Of a DNA stretch of 64,000 nucleotides, positions 13,061-25,800 are shown piece after piece; within the stretch, counting starts at the first letter, position 1, and every line of letters begins with the position of its first letter. Both the position numbers and the translations under genes were made by a program. Source of the stretch: Opisthorchis felineus (lineage: Eukaryota > Platyhelminthes > Trematoda > Opisthorchiida > Opisthorchiidae); the NCBI GenBank assembly GCA_004794785.1, contig SJOL01002741.1, positions 70,481 to 134,480 of the forward strand. The letters are read 5' to 3'. Under the pieces are notes generated by a model. The model saw only the letters and a program-made list of their open reading frames with translations, was not told the DNA's origin and made no database searches.

Positions 13061-13750
13061 ACAGAATGGAGGCGGAGTTACATGGGTAGTTTAAGCAGCT
13101 CTCCATCACACACGTCTAGATTGCTAATAGGCAAAAGGTAACACAGCCCGAAGTGTTTTGGCAAGCCGGTTACCGCTGACCAGACCTAAGAGTACTGGGT
13201 GACAAAAGTTTCCAAATTACCACCATAAGTTAGTTTGTCAGCACTGCGGATTTGAAAAGCATTCGTGCCATAACAGGTCCGGTTGGTGGTAATGTGTCTA
13301 GTTTGCTTTCCCCGACAAGTAGAAATAGGTCGTGTAATATATTCCTTACGCTTTCGGTAGTGGTCGATACCAGTTCAATCCTCTGTCCACTAACCGGGTA
13401 GTGGAGCAATCGGACTCCAGAACTCTGTGGACCTTTCATTCACTACTCGAAAACTCACAATGTGGAGATCAGTTTCCCCGTCAACTGGCCACCGGCAAAG
13501 GTCCTCTACGAAGAAGAACAAGAGAATGAATACAACAGCGCCAATCGTTGCGTCACATTGGTGAGCACCGCCAAATCTTAATGTGGTGGGTCTCTGCTAT
13601 CCTAACCTCGCAAACAGCGTACCACTGCAACTAAGGCCCTTTGATATGTTTTTCAAGCTTCATCCCCAGGTTGCGCTTTGTTCTGATTGTAGTATCTGCC
13701 TGTTGAAACCTACCTCAGCAAACACGGCACTGTCAGGCACTAGATCACTT
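13061..13750. other. Unrecognised spacer
   Basis: No motif, repeat or RNA gene is recognised between the LINE fragment and the SINE. Confidence 0.3.
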
Positions 13751-13935
13751 GGGCGCGAAACAGTTCAGTGGTTAAGGCGCGAACTTACTGATCGGGAGGC
13801 CTATTGTTCGAACCCAGGCCCTGCATCTCAGCCGCTCCTGCCTAGGCTTGGGAAACCCGACATTATCTCAGCCTTCGTACTATCTTCGGGTACAAGGCAG
13901 GTAGGCACCTCAAGAGATGCGTCATGCAGTTCAGA
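13751..13935 (+). mobile_element. tRNA-derived SINE copy 1
   Basis: It has a pol III A box (CAGTTCAGTGGTTAAGGCGC) and B box (GTTCGAACCC) in tRNA-like spacing, followed by the family body (CTAGGCTTGGGAAACC...TCAGCC). It is more diverged than the 34.6 and 38.0 kb copies. Confidence 0.8.
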
Positions 13936-14439
13936 TAAGATAATAATAAAATACAGTTCAGGCGCCTCACTGGACCTCCGACTCTACTGATCCTCGCCGT
14001 AGATGAGACTTTATCGACACCAGCTTGAAGGTCCTGTATAGGTATTATGTACCAATAAAGAAATATCCATGGAAATTCGGTATTCACCGTGGATGAGTGA
14101 GGAGGTTCAAAGATTCTCGAGGAAACACAACCCTATATGGACACATTTCGGCTCATGTCCAACCACCTCGTAACTTCGTCAATTTTGTGACCAATGAAAT
14201 GCTGACGCGAACGATGCAGGGTCTTCAAAACCCCGATGTTTGATTCGTTTCTGTTGAGAAGACTGTCGATCTGGAGAGCGCTGACGACACCATCTTCATA
14301 TCCGGAAACATCAGCATAATAGTCAGCTGCATAAAACGCGTACTTGTTGTACGTGGTTATAGTGGCCACAGTTTCGTTCACCAATGATTTGGGCAGGTAG
14401 GAGTAGATGACGACGCATTGAGGTCGGTAGCTGATATAA

Positions 14440-15235
14440 TTGGTGTCAATACAGGAGTGTCAGCGAACGTTTCACTGGGGAGGTCGGGAGGGGAAGCTAA
14501 TCACTGGAGACAATGGCTTGGATGCATTCAAACCACTTAGCGCGCGACTGCGTCATGTCTTTCAATGTCTCTGACCATTGAAGTGTTCGTCTCAGGGTCC
14601 CCGTCTAGGTAGACGGCAATGACGGGCGCAGCTGAGTTTGCTGGTAATGACCTTCATAATTCGTTGCCAAGTCATGGCTTGAACTCCACTGGCTCGTTTC
14701 CACCCTTCGCATGATTGTGCGAAAAAGGGCTCTTCGAGAAAGTCGGTCAACTGGCATACGCAGCACTTGACCAAACCAGCGCAACCTATGGAATGTAACC
14801 AGTTCATCTATCGTGGGAGACTTTTGTCTTCCGAAAACCATTTGATGTGCTTCAGGATTAATGATCACATGCTTCCATCACAATCGAGCGATGCTCCGAA
14901 GACATCGACGGTCAAACACTGGAAGTCATCAGCATGCAGCGGCCAGGCTTCCGACCTGTGTACTGTGAAGCACACCATAGTATTGTAAACTCGACCGGTG
15001 ACAGATAGGCTGATGTCACGCCTACGCCACAGGTGATGCAGGTTCACAAAAGCTGTTCTGGCCTTGCCACTCCGGGTAGAAATATCGTGTTCGGCTAGAC
15101 CACCGGGACTGATACAACTGCTTAGGTAGACAAATGTGTCTACTACCTCAATCGGCTCATCCGCAAGCAAGGATTCGCGTGTGAGCCCCCCAACCTTGCG
15201 GCGGCACTTCTCAGGTGTGAAGCGCACGCCGAAGC
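14440..15235 (-). mobile_element. RTE-like 3' half, 5' truncated
   Basis: The minus frame 15227-14865 reads MRFTPEKCRRKV, YLSSCISPGGLAEHDIS, FVNLHHLWRRRDISLSVTGRVYNTMV. A second frame (14868-14605) reads KSPTIDELVTFHRLRWFGQVLRMP. These are the thumb and C-terminal parts of the RTE-like protein; RT motifs A-C are absent. The left end matches the 56.3 kb copy. Confidence 0.82.
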
Positions 15236-16620
15236 GCGAGGTGGAACTATTTAGATCATCTAATTAAGATGATGTTTTCAAGATGGACGATCCAATATGT
15301 GTATGATTAAAGCAAGCACAAGCACTATACCGGGTACAAAAAAGCGTTTTCATGAGAACCCGCGGGATGCGACTTCATCAAATTGGGACTACCTGTTTGG
15401 GAGGCTATGACATGAAGGTGCCCAATCGCAGCGTTACGAGACCTGGAGCTTGGCCAATAGTATTCAAAGTAACAAACGTCTTGCTCATGTTTTACTGACC
15501 CGACGCGTTCGTAAAGGCTTGGTAGCCGCACTTACTAGTACCAACCGAAAAATTGTAAGCGCTGAGTCTACCAACCTTGCACACAGGCATTTTCCTTACG
15601 TCGTGTCCTAATTTTTTTCTGGACAAATTTTGTACCTTTTTCATTCGAACCTGTACGCCGTGTGTGGTGATGTGCAACTAATAACCTGTAGAACATCCTT
15701 TTTCATAATAAGACCAAAAAATAGTTTTGAAAATGGCTAATTCAGCAAACAATTCTAGGTTTGATTTCATGGCTCGAACGAATTTCGACTGTGTTCCATT
15801 GCCTACTGCTCTTCGTGACTATCAGGCAGCTTGTTCTCTCCCGTCTAGAGGATTCACATATACTAAGAATAAAGTCAGCTTCATTGAAGTGATTAAGTTT
15901 TTGGATTTGATTGCACATTACATCACAACACAACATAACACAATGTAGGTGCAAGAACACTCCTAGACCGTGAACCGCTTGATAGACAGATGTTCCCATA
16001 ATCGTTATCTTTTCTAAGATCGCGCCTAACTCTACTGGTTGAGGTGATGTTATCTAAATTTGGGGCGCGGCTTATTTGCAAAGAACGATAACGAGGTAGG
16101 CCTTTTCACAACTGACAAAGCTGGTAATTTCGAAATGCCAGCTTGGCCGTCGAATGAACATAACACGTAGTGTTATGATGAGGGTCTATCGAGCCTTGAC
16201 AAGCAAGACACTTTGGCTCAGCTACGCTGTTGTCACACTGAGCCCTCTACCAACGTAAGGGAGGAGGAGTAACCTGGTGTTTTCAAGTAATATATTTCAC
16301 TGTTCAAAGGGTGATCTGTGAAATTGGAAGTACTGAATTGGCCGATGAAAACAGTATCCAGAAACTAGCTCTGATGTCACACCCTACGAAGTGAGCAAGA
16401 TCTGCGGAGCCTTTTGCGATAGTAAGCGAAGGTAGCGTTGAATGAAGTGTTCTGCTGCACAACCTCGTCGATACTAGGTGAACATGAGTTGGTTGCAGGC
16501 GCAAATGAACGGAGATAAGGCTTGATTGTGTTTATCCGGTATCACTATTCTCTATTTTTACCCTTCTCCGAGCATCCTCCATCGCAGCTATCCATATTGT
16601 ATCTCCCTCTCGTCCTTCAG
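15236..16620. other. Sequence upstream of the first visible endophilin exon
   Basis: No earlier endophilin exon could be identified here. The last 90 bases are pyrimidine-rich and end CTTCAG, the acceptor of the exon at 16621. Confidence 0.5.
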
Positions 16621-16831
16621 CTAATCGATGTGTACAAGGGCTATTTCGAAGAGGTCAAGAAGCGGTCTATGGAATGCCTAGAGCCAGGCGCTAATATTCG
16701 CATTCGCCCGACACCCACCGCGGAAGGGTCGCATAACAATCCAGCTACAAACTCTTACCCACACGCAGAATTCCTTCTTGGACAGTGCTTCGAGAAGTAT
16801 GCCAAGGCATTAGATGTGGACTCTCCTCTTG
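16621..16831 (+). CDS. Endophilin exon (visible exon 1): BAR helix 1 and insert
   Basis: A pyrimidine-rich tract ending CTTCAG precedes the exon and G|GTAAGT follows it. It encodes 70 codons plus one base, starting [20 protein letters not shown] and ending [22 protein letters not shown] aligns with the YPQAEALLAEAMLKF region of endophilin A. Between LEP and YPHAE, where animal endophilins carry a hydrophobic amphipathic insert, this exon has a polar stretch ([14 protein letters not shown]). It opens in phase 0 and closes in phase 1. The open frame continues on both sides into intron, so the longer ORF here (16522-17064) is not the gene. Confidence 0.88.
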
Positions 16832-19800
16832 GTAAGTTCTTATTTTGGATGCATACACTACTTAGCACCTATGTATACATGTCCTATGGCTTTGGGATCA
16901 AGGTCTTGAAAGTAAGGCCAATGTTTCGGTCCATACTAGACTTGTTAGTGCTTTTGCCTAGACTAGAGTGTCCTTGGGTTTTATCATCTCCTACAGAACC
17001 TTTTAATTTTATATTTTCAACATCTCTTTCAGTGGGCGAGCTTGAAATAGGTCAGCGCTGCTGAACTCCCGTGTTCTTATTGTTGCTTGTGACGAATAAA
17101 AAGGGGCTTTAGCTTGCTTTAATTCTGACATCCAGGGAGATTCACCTGTCTTTTAGGTTCACGCCTGAATGGGAAGTGAATTACGTGTTTCGTTACTCGA
17201 GCGCGTTTCAGCATGAAGTGGTCTGTAGATCAGCTGCAATATCTTTGCCGCTCCGAGACAAAGGTGTCATGTGGAATATCTCACGAACCGAGCCATTTGG
17301 TCTCAGATTCTAATTTGAGCACATCGCCAACTTTCTGAAACTATCCCGAATGATGGGAAAGGTTCAAAACAGAAGCATGTGGCAGCCGCGTTATCCACTA
17401 GCCGCGTTAATAACGAAGTCCATTTTTTCGGCAGGTTAAACTGACCGCATGTGTTTAGATTCTCACAAGATATCTTTCTCTTGGACTGAAGTGGCCTTTG
17501 TGCAGCACGTTCAATTGAAGAATATCACAAACGAGGTCTTCAACTGGGATTCAGTTGAGTCTCCCGTTAAAACCAAATTGGTCTTCAACTGAGTGTATTC
17601 CGCGAGGTACATCCAATTCAAACAGAATATAAAGTTGATGGAAACTCAGAGACCGCACCTACCTGGTGAGTCTCAGGAGGGACGAAACTTGTCGTGGGCT
17701 GTCGAGCAGCTTTGAGCAACCTTATGATTAGTGGCTTCCATCAAGGAAATAATGTTCTGTTCGATAGTGGAAGATAGGACTCCATTTCATGTACAAAACC
17801 TCGCCGATACTGTCACTTTGCGCAGAATGTATCCGTCATCATCAGCATCAGAGACAGCAACATCAGTGTTGACACTGATGTTTCACGGGCATGCAACCAC
17901 ATAGTTTATCTAATTATATTTCAAGCCTTAGAAGCAAAAGAAGAGAAAAGAATGGGCGAGGAAGGGGACCTGGTGTTGGCCTATCGGAAGCATTCTGAGG
18001 TGCATACACCTCCAAGCGCTCAGTCAGACAATCCGGGAAGAAACTGGCAACACAAACTCCATTGAAACCGATCAGCAGTTATTTCTTGCAATATCTCCAG
18101 CTAACCGTAGGAGGGGTCATGGGGGTCCCATTTTGGAAGGAGTACTGCACCAACAGCACCCACTTTTCGTAATATCTTTCACACCCTTCTACCAAGTCAT
18201 ACGTTGTCCGCCTCGCGGTTTGCGCCATTCTGAAGGAGGCACAGAGGACAGCACTCGTCTCGGTAGACGATGTTTCGGCATGCATAGCACATGGGCGAGC
18301 TGCCGCAGTTGATGGTGCTGGGTTTTTTCCGGGATTGAAGTACCTGTTGAACAACCAAATACCCGTTTTCTAATTACCTCTTTACGCATTCGTTGATGTC
18401 ATCCGACACCAGCAACGCTTCTTAGACATCGGTGGTAAAAAACCTGAAGATGTCTCACATCATCTGTCCGCAGCGGTCACGTTACTCAACCGTAAAACAA
18501 TACAGCCCCTGCTGTAGCCTAGTAAATGCAATCCTTGAAGTCTGGTGATATACGGTTTTGACGCGAATTGGCAAACGTGATTCGGACCTTTTAGTTTTGT
18601 GCAATGACTTCATCAGACACAATTCCGTCAGAACTAAAACAACTACTTAGGTGTGTAACGTCCTTCACAATCTCCAGTGATTCCCCTCCTAAAAAAATAG
18701 GCTAGAGAGGCAATGATTGAGGAATTCGCCTCCATCTTTAAAGAGAAAAGGTGGAAGGTAGTCAGGGCCAGGAGCACGATGACGCTTGAGTACAGATGTA
18801 CACTCGGACACTTCTGTGTACACCGTCCGCCTTTCTGTTGAAGGCTGGCAGTCCAGACTGGAGGTACCAGGTGACCAATTAAATTGGTGTTCGAAGTATT
18901 GTGCCCGACGGTTCAAACGTTCTCCTTTGCTGGATATCAGAGATCCATTCTGGTCCATGATAGATTCGCTGACAAGAGGCTTCCGGGGACCAGTCGAACG
19001 AATCAAGTGGAACAGCCTGCGGACGTTTCCAACTTTTTCCCCTTTCATTTCTTTGGCCTTTTGGGTCCACCAACCCTCGTGGTCTGCACGGACACTTAGT
19101 TTTACCTGGCGTCGGATTATGCGTCGGGTTGAGTTGTGGTTGCAATCAGAAGGAATCTGTCGCCGGGCCTCCAGCAAAGACACGGTCCCATCAGAGATCC
19201 AATGTTTGGGTGAAGTTGGCTGGGTTGTACTGCAAACGGAAGTTCTAGCACTGAGTAGAACTGTGGATATATGTTCCCAGTGGCCGTTAATATACGCCAT
19301 GGACTAATCCGACAGGTATTCGATGGTCCGGTTCTGAAAGTTTGGTTTGATTTCTGGGTCTACTAACTTCCCAATGGCTGAGCGAGGTGTGCACATTTTG
19401 CGTAGACCTGAAAATCGCAATGAAAAGCAGCAGCCGAGAAATGCGGGTCTGAGGCGATGCTCGTATTCCAGAACGAGCGGCAGAGAGTGATCGACCCTGG
19501 CCGCCGATAACTGACGGCGGTGTGATGTATTTGGATTCGGGGTTGGTTTGTTGGTGGGCACCGCATCATCAAGAGATTTGCGCCGTTTCGGAAATTCGTG
19601 CTGCAAAGAAACAGCCTGCGATCGGCACATGTTTGAAACAGGCGATCTCCGTTCTCCGTGCGCCTCATATCCAACCCAAGACGACCACCAAAAAGGGCCT
19701 CAGCAGCGCTTAGTCTACCTACCTGGCCGTTCATGCCACCACCAACCATAACGATATCTGAGCTTTTAACCCGTTGTGAAAACGCACCTAGCACATCAAA

Positions 19801-22800
19801 GAAACGTTCTGGCAGATTCAGGGTTACAGTCTATCGGGGCGTAAGCAGACACAATAAACAGGGTGCGATGGCCCCCACTTCCCCTCTCACAGACGTTGCC
19901 AAACGAACTACGCAGAGGCGGCTATCAACGGGTATTCAGTCAAGTAGGGACGCTCCCGCTTGGTCGCTCAGCACAATACCCATGCCAGCATATCCAGCTG
20001 CAGCGGCCTATGCATCACCAGGGGTGCTCAGCCGGAACCTGGAAGAGAGCGATGGGGCAGTCAGTCCAATTACAGTGCTTGTTTCCTATATCCTTGTTTC
20101 TTGTAGACATCAATACATCAACACAGAGGAAATCCAGCGTACATGCAAAACTTACCTGTTGTCCTGCATGCTTCAGTGTGCGAGCATCAAAGGCAGCTAG
20201 GTAAACGGGCTTTCGGCGTTTGAGAACAAATTCCGAATTGTTTAGGGTTGTCACTGAAGTCGGACCTACAGAAGCTGCAGCTTAGTGTGATGGACGGTGG
20301 ATAATGCGGTCAGTCCTAGTGCTGGGTCATGCGGAGAGAGTATTCAAACTTGGATGGAATAGGGTAGAAGAGGGAAAACTTAAAATTGTAAGAATGGAGG
20401 CGTCAGCAGTAGCATGTTTTCGCTTTCCTGCCCTGCTGTATGCAGTAAGTAAGGCGATCCGGCTGATGGCACCACGCGACGGCCGATGCGGCATGAGTTT
20501 ATTGTTAGACGTAGGTATCATGGTTGTACGTGGGCTGGGATACTGTCAGGGCGCCCACACCTAGACAGTAGGACAATTAGGGTCCTCAGCCAAAGCCTGA
20601 CCACAAGGCAGCGGTGTTTTGTTGGGAAATGCAGGTGCATTACCGTTTTTGTAGAACAAGTCGCCACACATGTTTTACCCCCCAACCTGGAGGGCCAGGA
20701 GACTGTTGGTCAGATCTCTAACCACTGACCAACCTGGTATGAGAGACTCTGTGAGTGTCGCAGGGACACCCCTCAGTATAGCTCAGTGGGTCACGAAGAC
20801 ACACAAACCGTCACACCACGGTAAGGTCCAGTCTCTTTGTGACGGAATATTTGGGAATTTGCTTTGAAACTCCCAATAGAATTAATAAATCAGTTACGGT
20901 GAGGATGTCAACCCAAGTCTGAGGGTCCTTCCTTGTGAGAAATTAGACACAATTGATTTAGCCTTCCAAACCGTTGTGGCAAGATCATTCTCACTGTAAA
21001 TGACGACAAAATCAGCTCTTCTTTGCCATAGAAGCGTGCTGGACAGTTTGGTTAGAAACTAACTCTATGAATGCCACTAATATCAGTTATCCTTTCTGTC
21101 GTCCCGTGTCCTAATCCAAACACGAGGGAGCCGGGCGGACCTTGCGCTGGGAGGCCTTAGTTCCCAGACGGTCATTGGCCCAGATATTCCCGAAAAGTTT
21201 ATGTGACGTTGAAGTTTCGCGATATACATGAGGTGATTTTGTTAACTGCTGGAAGATGCGTCTACATAGACACACAGGACGACGGCTTTCTGAAGATTCT
21301 CCTTTTAGGTTTGATTTGCATCCACACTGGCGCGCTTCCAAGACGACAGCTTCTTGGTGCTGCTAAATTAAGGGAATTGGTTTCTGACTTGGTAATGTAT
21401 TGAAATACTGGTAGTTCGGTTGAGTTTCTGACTTGTTTTGCCTGATCGATCGGCGACCGACTGACCTTAATGCACCATTGTCGCACGTGCTTGTGATCCG
21501 ATTCGAACTGTCAGACTGTCAATTCGACTATACTTCACATGATTGATCACCCATCCAAAAAGTGTGACCAACGAATTCTAGGACAGATTGAACACATCAA
21601 ACCGTGATTCCCCTTTTAATCCGTTTGGCATCGGTTATCTACTCAGTGTATTTCAATAACTGTATGTATCGATTCCATTTTTCGCACAGTTCTCATTGGT
21701 TATTGGTTGTGAACTCGACAGTCGTTGATGATTTCGAATGGTTATAATCGGTAATCCCGTCATTGCTACAGATTTACTGTATACTTGTTAGTATTGTCTC
21801 ACTAGATGCACTTGGATTCCTACATCTCGTTATGTATTCAAGGAATCACTGTAGGTTACCGCGTCTCACCTCTATTCTTAAGGCTAATAGTGGATACTGG
21901 ATGCTTGGTGATCCTCATAAAAATTTTCCATCTACATACAGGCCCTAACTCTAGATTAAAAATCGTTCAGCTGTAACATCCTTCCGGTGCCTACCTGCTA
22001 TGCAACCCGAAGGAAGCACGAAGGCTGAGATACTTCCAGGCTACCAAGGGGAGACAGGAGCAGTCGAAATTCAGGGCTAGGATTCGAACCTGCCGATCAG
22101 TAAATTTGCGCCTTCACCACTGAGCTATTTCGAGCTCAGCGTTAGCTAACAGAAGGTTTCAGGTGCTGTTAATTCACCGATTATCCTTCACAATTGCGAA
22201 CTGATGAAAACAAGGTATTCGTTTGACAGCTGTTTATTTTTTCGTTCGTCCACCACGTCTTCTTGATCACACGATTGATGTGTTTGCTGTTTAAAATATG
22301 GCCGGTTTCAGTTAGGTTTTAACCTGATTATATATCGGGTATGGGGATGAGATGACTCAGTGGTTAGAGCGCGAATTTACTGACCTGAAGGTCCGTGGTT
22401 TGAACCCGACCTCTGCATCTCGACTTCTCCTGTCTAGGCTTGGGCAACCTGACAATATCTCAGCCCTCGTGCTTCTTTCGGGTGGCATGGCAACTAGGCA
22501 CTGGAATGGCGTTACAGCTGAACGATGTACCAGGTGTTTTGCGATAGTAACTCCACTCCCACGAGGCTAATCTTGATGTTCCTTCGAGCGTGTGTTAGAC
22601 CATATTCATACTGCCGATTGAAATTAACTTTCAGTACGACCCTCTGTGTGACGACTTCCCTCAAACACGATTGGTGTTTGCATACCCAAATCATTTTTCT
22701 GTCTTTCCTTGCTAAACTCACCTTCGAGATACGATCCCCTTCAATGCTATGTGCGATTAGCCTTTTGGGATAATGTAACGAAAATCGGCTGATCCATCGC

Positions 22801-25800
22801 CATGTGGCAAGTGAACACGACACATTTACGGAAATACTTGAATCGGTGCCCATCCGTGTTGAGCATCACTCACGCTTAGGTTACATATGCAGAAAAGAGA
22901 GGAGTAGGGCATATCTATCATTTAGGTGACTGATGCCACGCCTGATGGTCCCAGGTTGCACGAATATACATTGGACAGCTACAGTGGCAATCTCACATCA
23001 CAACCTTACGTAAGATTTTTTGACAACGTGAATTTATTGATCTGGCAGTCAGAACTGATCCAGTTACCTCAGGTGAAGATCCCATTATTTTAACATAATT
23101 TTAAGTCGGGCGAATGAAGACAAAATTGGTTTTACTGTATTTTTTTGAAAGAGGGCTTCAGGCAATTCATAAGCCTACTGAAATCGGGTTACACAATTTC
23201 ACAAACTAAATTAAAGATAAACATTATTGACAAGTTATTGTTAAACATTTGTTTTGTACTTTAAGTGTCCCCCGTGGGATAATGTAACGAAAATTCAGCC
23301 TGTTCTGCTTACATGAATGCTATGTCACAATTTTCGCAAAAACGGGAGAGGGCTGTAACGAATGTGTAAACTGAATGACTCAATTCAGTCGGATTACAAG
23401 TAATGATTAACCAGCGAGGCAGTTTTATGACAGCTTATCTCATAACATACGATCGCATCAGCTAAGATCAAAAGTGACTGTCGAACAATTTAACTTCGCT
23501 GGTGCTGTTTGTTCTTGCATGCCCTGTCTCCGGTGCTATGCTTGTACTCGTAGTGAGTGTGCGTTTTGACCGTCAAGTTTATATCGATCAGTAGTTGTGT
23601 TTGCCACGACACCTGCCTGAATTTTATGATTAGTGTAGGTCTGTTGAGACTCAAACAGCTAACTATTCACAATTTTCTGCAATCGATGAAACAAGGTACC
23701 GTTATGTCACGATAAACACTGTTGATGGGTGGAATTTAGCAGTCATAATCAAATTCTTTTTCTCACATCCTGCTCGGAATCAGACGTGAAAAACCGTAAG
23801 TTCGAAAGTGAGACTGAAGGTCTCTTAGTCAATAAAAGACAATAATCAATGGAAAACCAGTAGAAACTACCGGTAGAAAGATAGCGGCAGATGCCCGACT
23901 TTGACCTTTAGAGCAATATGCTGTATAGGGTGAAGTCGCATTCACACCTCCGTATGGTCACCATCAGTTATGATCTATTCAGTCTCCCGTCCATATTACG
24001 ATCGCCGATAAAGTGTTCGGCTTGGGGACCCTTTCAAAAAAGGGGCCTCATGGAACTCCGAGGAACCACGAAGTTTCAAGCACTGCTAGGCTCTCCTAGT
24101 TTAGATAGAAGCATTTGGTAAGTCACAGTATGCGTTACTCCGCAAACTCCCCGACTAAATGGTCCCGCCGCCGCCTGAATACAGTTACTCTGTTTTATCC
24201 TCCAAAGTATAATCCAGAATTAATGCGGCAAAATGATGTCACTACCACCGCCAATACTACAATCACCAATTAATATTGATAATATACCAGTCCCAATACA
24301 AACCGCCAAGTGGGAGGCTTTCTTGGGGAGAGGAGAGCCCGGATTGGTTCATGTTTGACGGGGAACGCTTTTGAGGGCTCCATCGTGGAGTGACTTCCCT
24401 TTCCAGGGAGATTACTGTGTTTCCATGTTTTTAATCGCATGGTTTTTTATATGATCATCGCAATCAATTGCATACTTCACAGTGAAACATGGATGCCCAA
24501 ACCAGCAAACTTTTGCATTGTGTCTGTGGTTGCTAAGCACTGTCCCAGTGATGGGGCATATGACTTGAGCCTTAGTCGATTGGCTTACATAATGGCATTT
24601 ATCCATTAGGGCCATTGTCCTCGGCGCGACCGATACGAAGAGCGTGCAGCTTTGGACACTGAGTCCAGTACGGTGCGGACCGGCGTCTGAAGTATACGAG
24701 TAACTCACTTCCAATCTCTCTGTTGTCTATAAACAAACTATTGACTAGAACTGTTCTATTTATACCTGATAGATGTTGAACGACAGTGCAGATAACATAC
24801 AGAACAAGTAATCACACATAAATTAGAGTCGGGGAAAAGTGGGAAGGTAGGCGTCAACCAGAGCTTTGCACAGTTGAGTGTTTTTTAAGAAGTTCGGGAG
24901 AAGACCGCCTGCTTCGCAGAGCTCTTTTCGCCCAGCCCTGTGCTGAGTGAAAGCGACCTAGAGGTGGACAGTGTATGACTTGGCAACGAAACACGAAAAC
25001 ACTAACCAGTAAACTCAGTCGGGTCGGCAACTGCCGCCTCTCTGGATGGGGACCCCGGGACTCAACTCACCAATGGCAGAACTGGCGCAATCGCGCAGTC
25101 AGGGGCGCTCGTGCATCGAAGCTATCCCCTTCAATGTGTGGCTACCCAGTTCCCGAACAAACTGAATATGCCATCGCCTCCAACGCTTGGCTGTGTGTCT
25201 CACAATATCCCTTTTTCCGGTGATGGAAACTGTGGCAGCTGGAACCAATGTGCCCATTGTACACGGTTTATAGCTGATAAATTGAAATTGAATAAAGGTT
25301 AGGAGAACAGAATGGGAAAGAATTTGACACTCTTGCTGTTCTGGGGGAAGTAAAGATAAAATATTTCAGCGCGGCAGTGGGGATTCTTACGTGGATAGGG
25401 ATAAGTGCACTGTGCGGGTAGGTGACTTGAGCAGGCCGGAAGACGCGCGTTCAGAGTTCATTTACCGTGGTACTAACAACAGAATTCCAGATGGGATCTG
25501 CGTCCCATTGGCGGAAGAGGTGATAATGTAGCAGAGGCGAGGAAAAAGTCTCATTGCGAACATGACAACAGAGTTCGATGATGAGTTGAATCCGTGATTT
25601 GTAGCTGAGAAACTGTCAAGATGGATGGAAAAATTGTGGTGAAGGAGATAGAAAGGTAACTTTTATGGCGGCTTGAGTTGCAGCTAGTTTGGCGTGGGAT
25701 GACTGAAGGCAGAAGCATTGGAAACTGCGGGATAGAGATGGAGTCGACGCGTACAGGGAGGTTGGAGGTGGAACGATGGGAGGAGAGAGAAGAACATGTA

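Noticed and set aside
15727..15948. 73-codon ORF upstream of the first visible endophilin exon as the missing N-terminal exon
   Set aside because: Its text does not resemble helix H0 and it has no suitable donor that would join in phase.
16522..17064. 180-codon ORF as a single-exon gene
   Set aside because: Only 16621-16831 is protein-like; it is bounded by a strong acceptor and donor, and the rest is intron read-through.
18786..19307. 173-codon + strand ORF
   Set aside because: It is antisense to the RTE-like connecting region, which reads sensibly on the minus strand.
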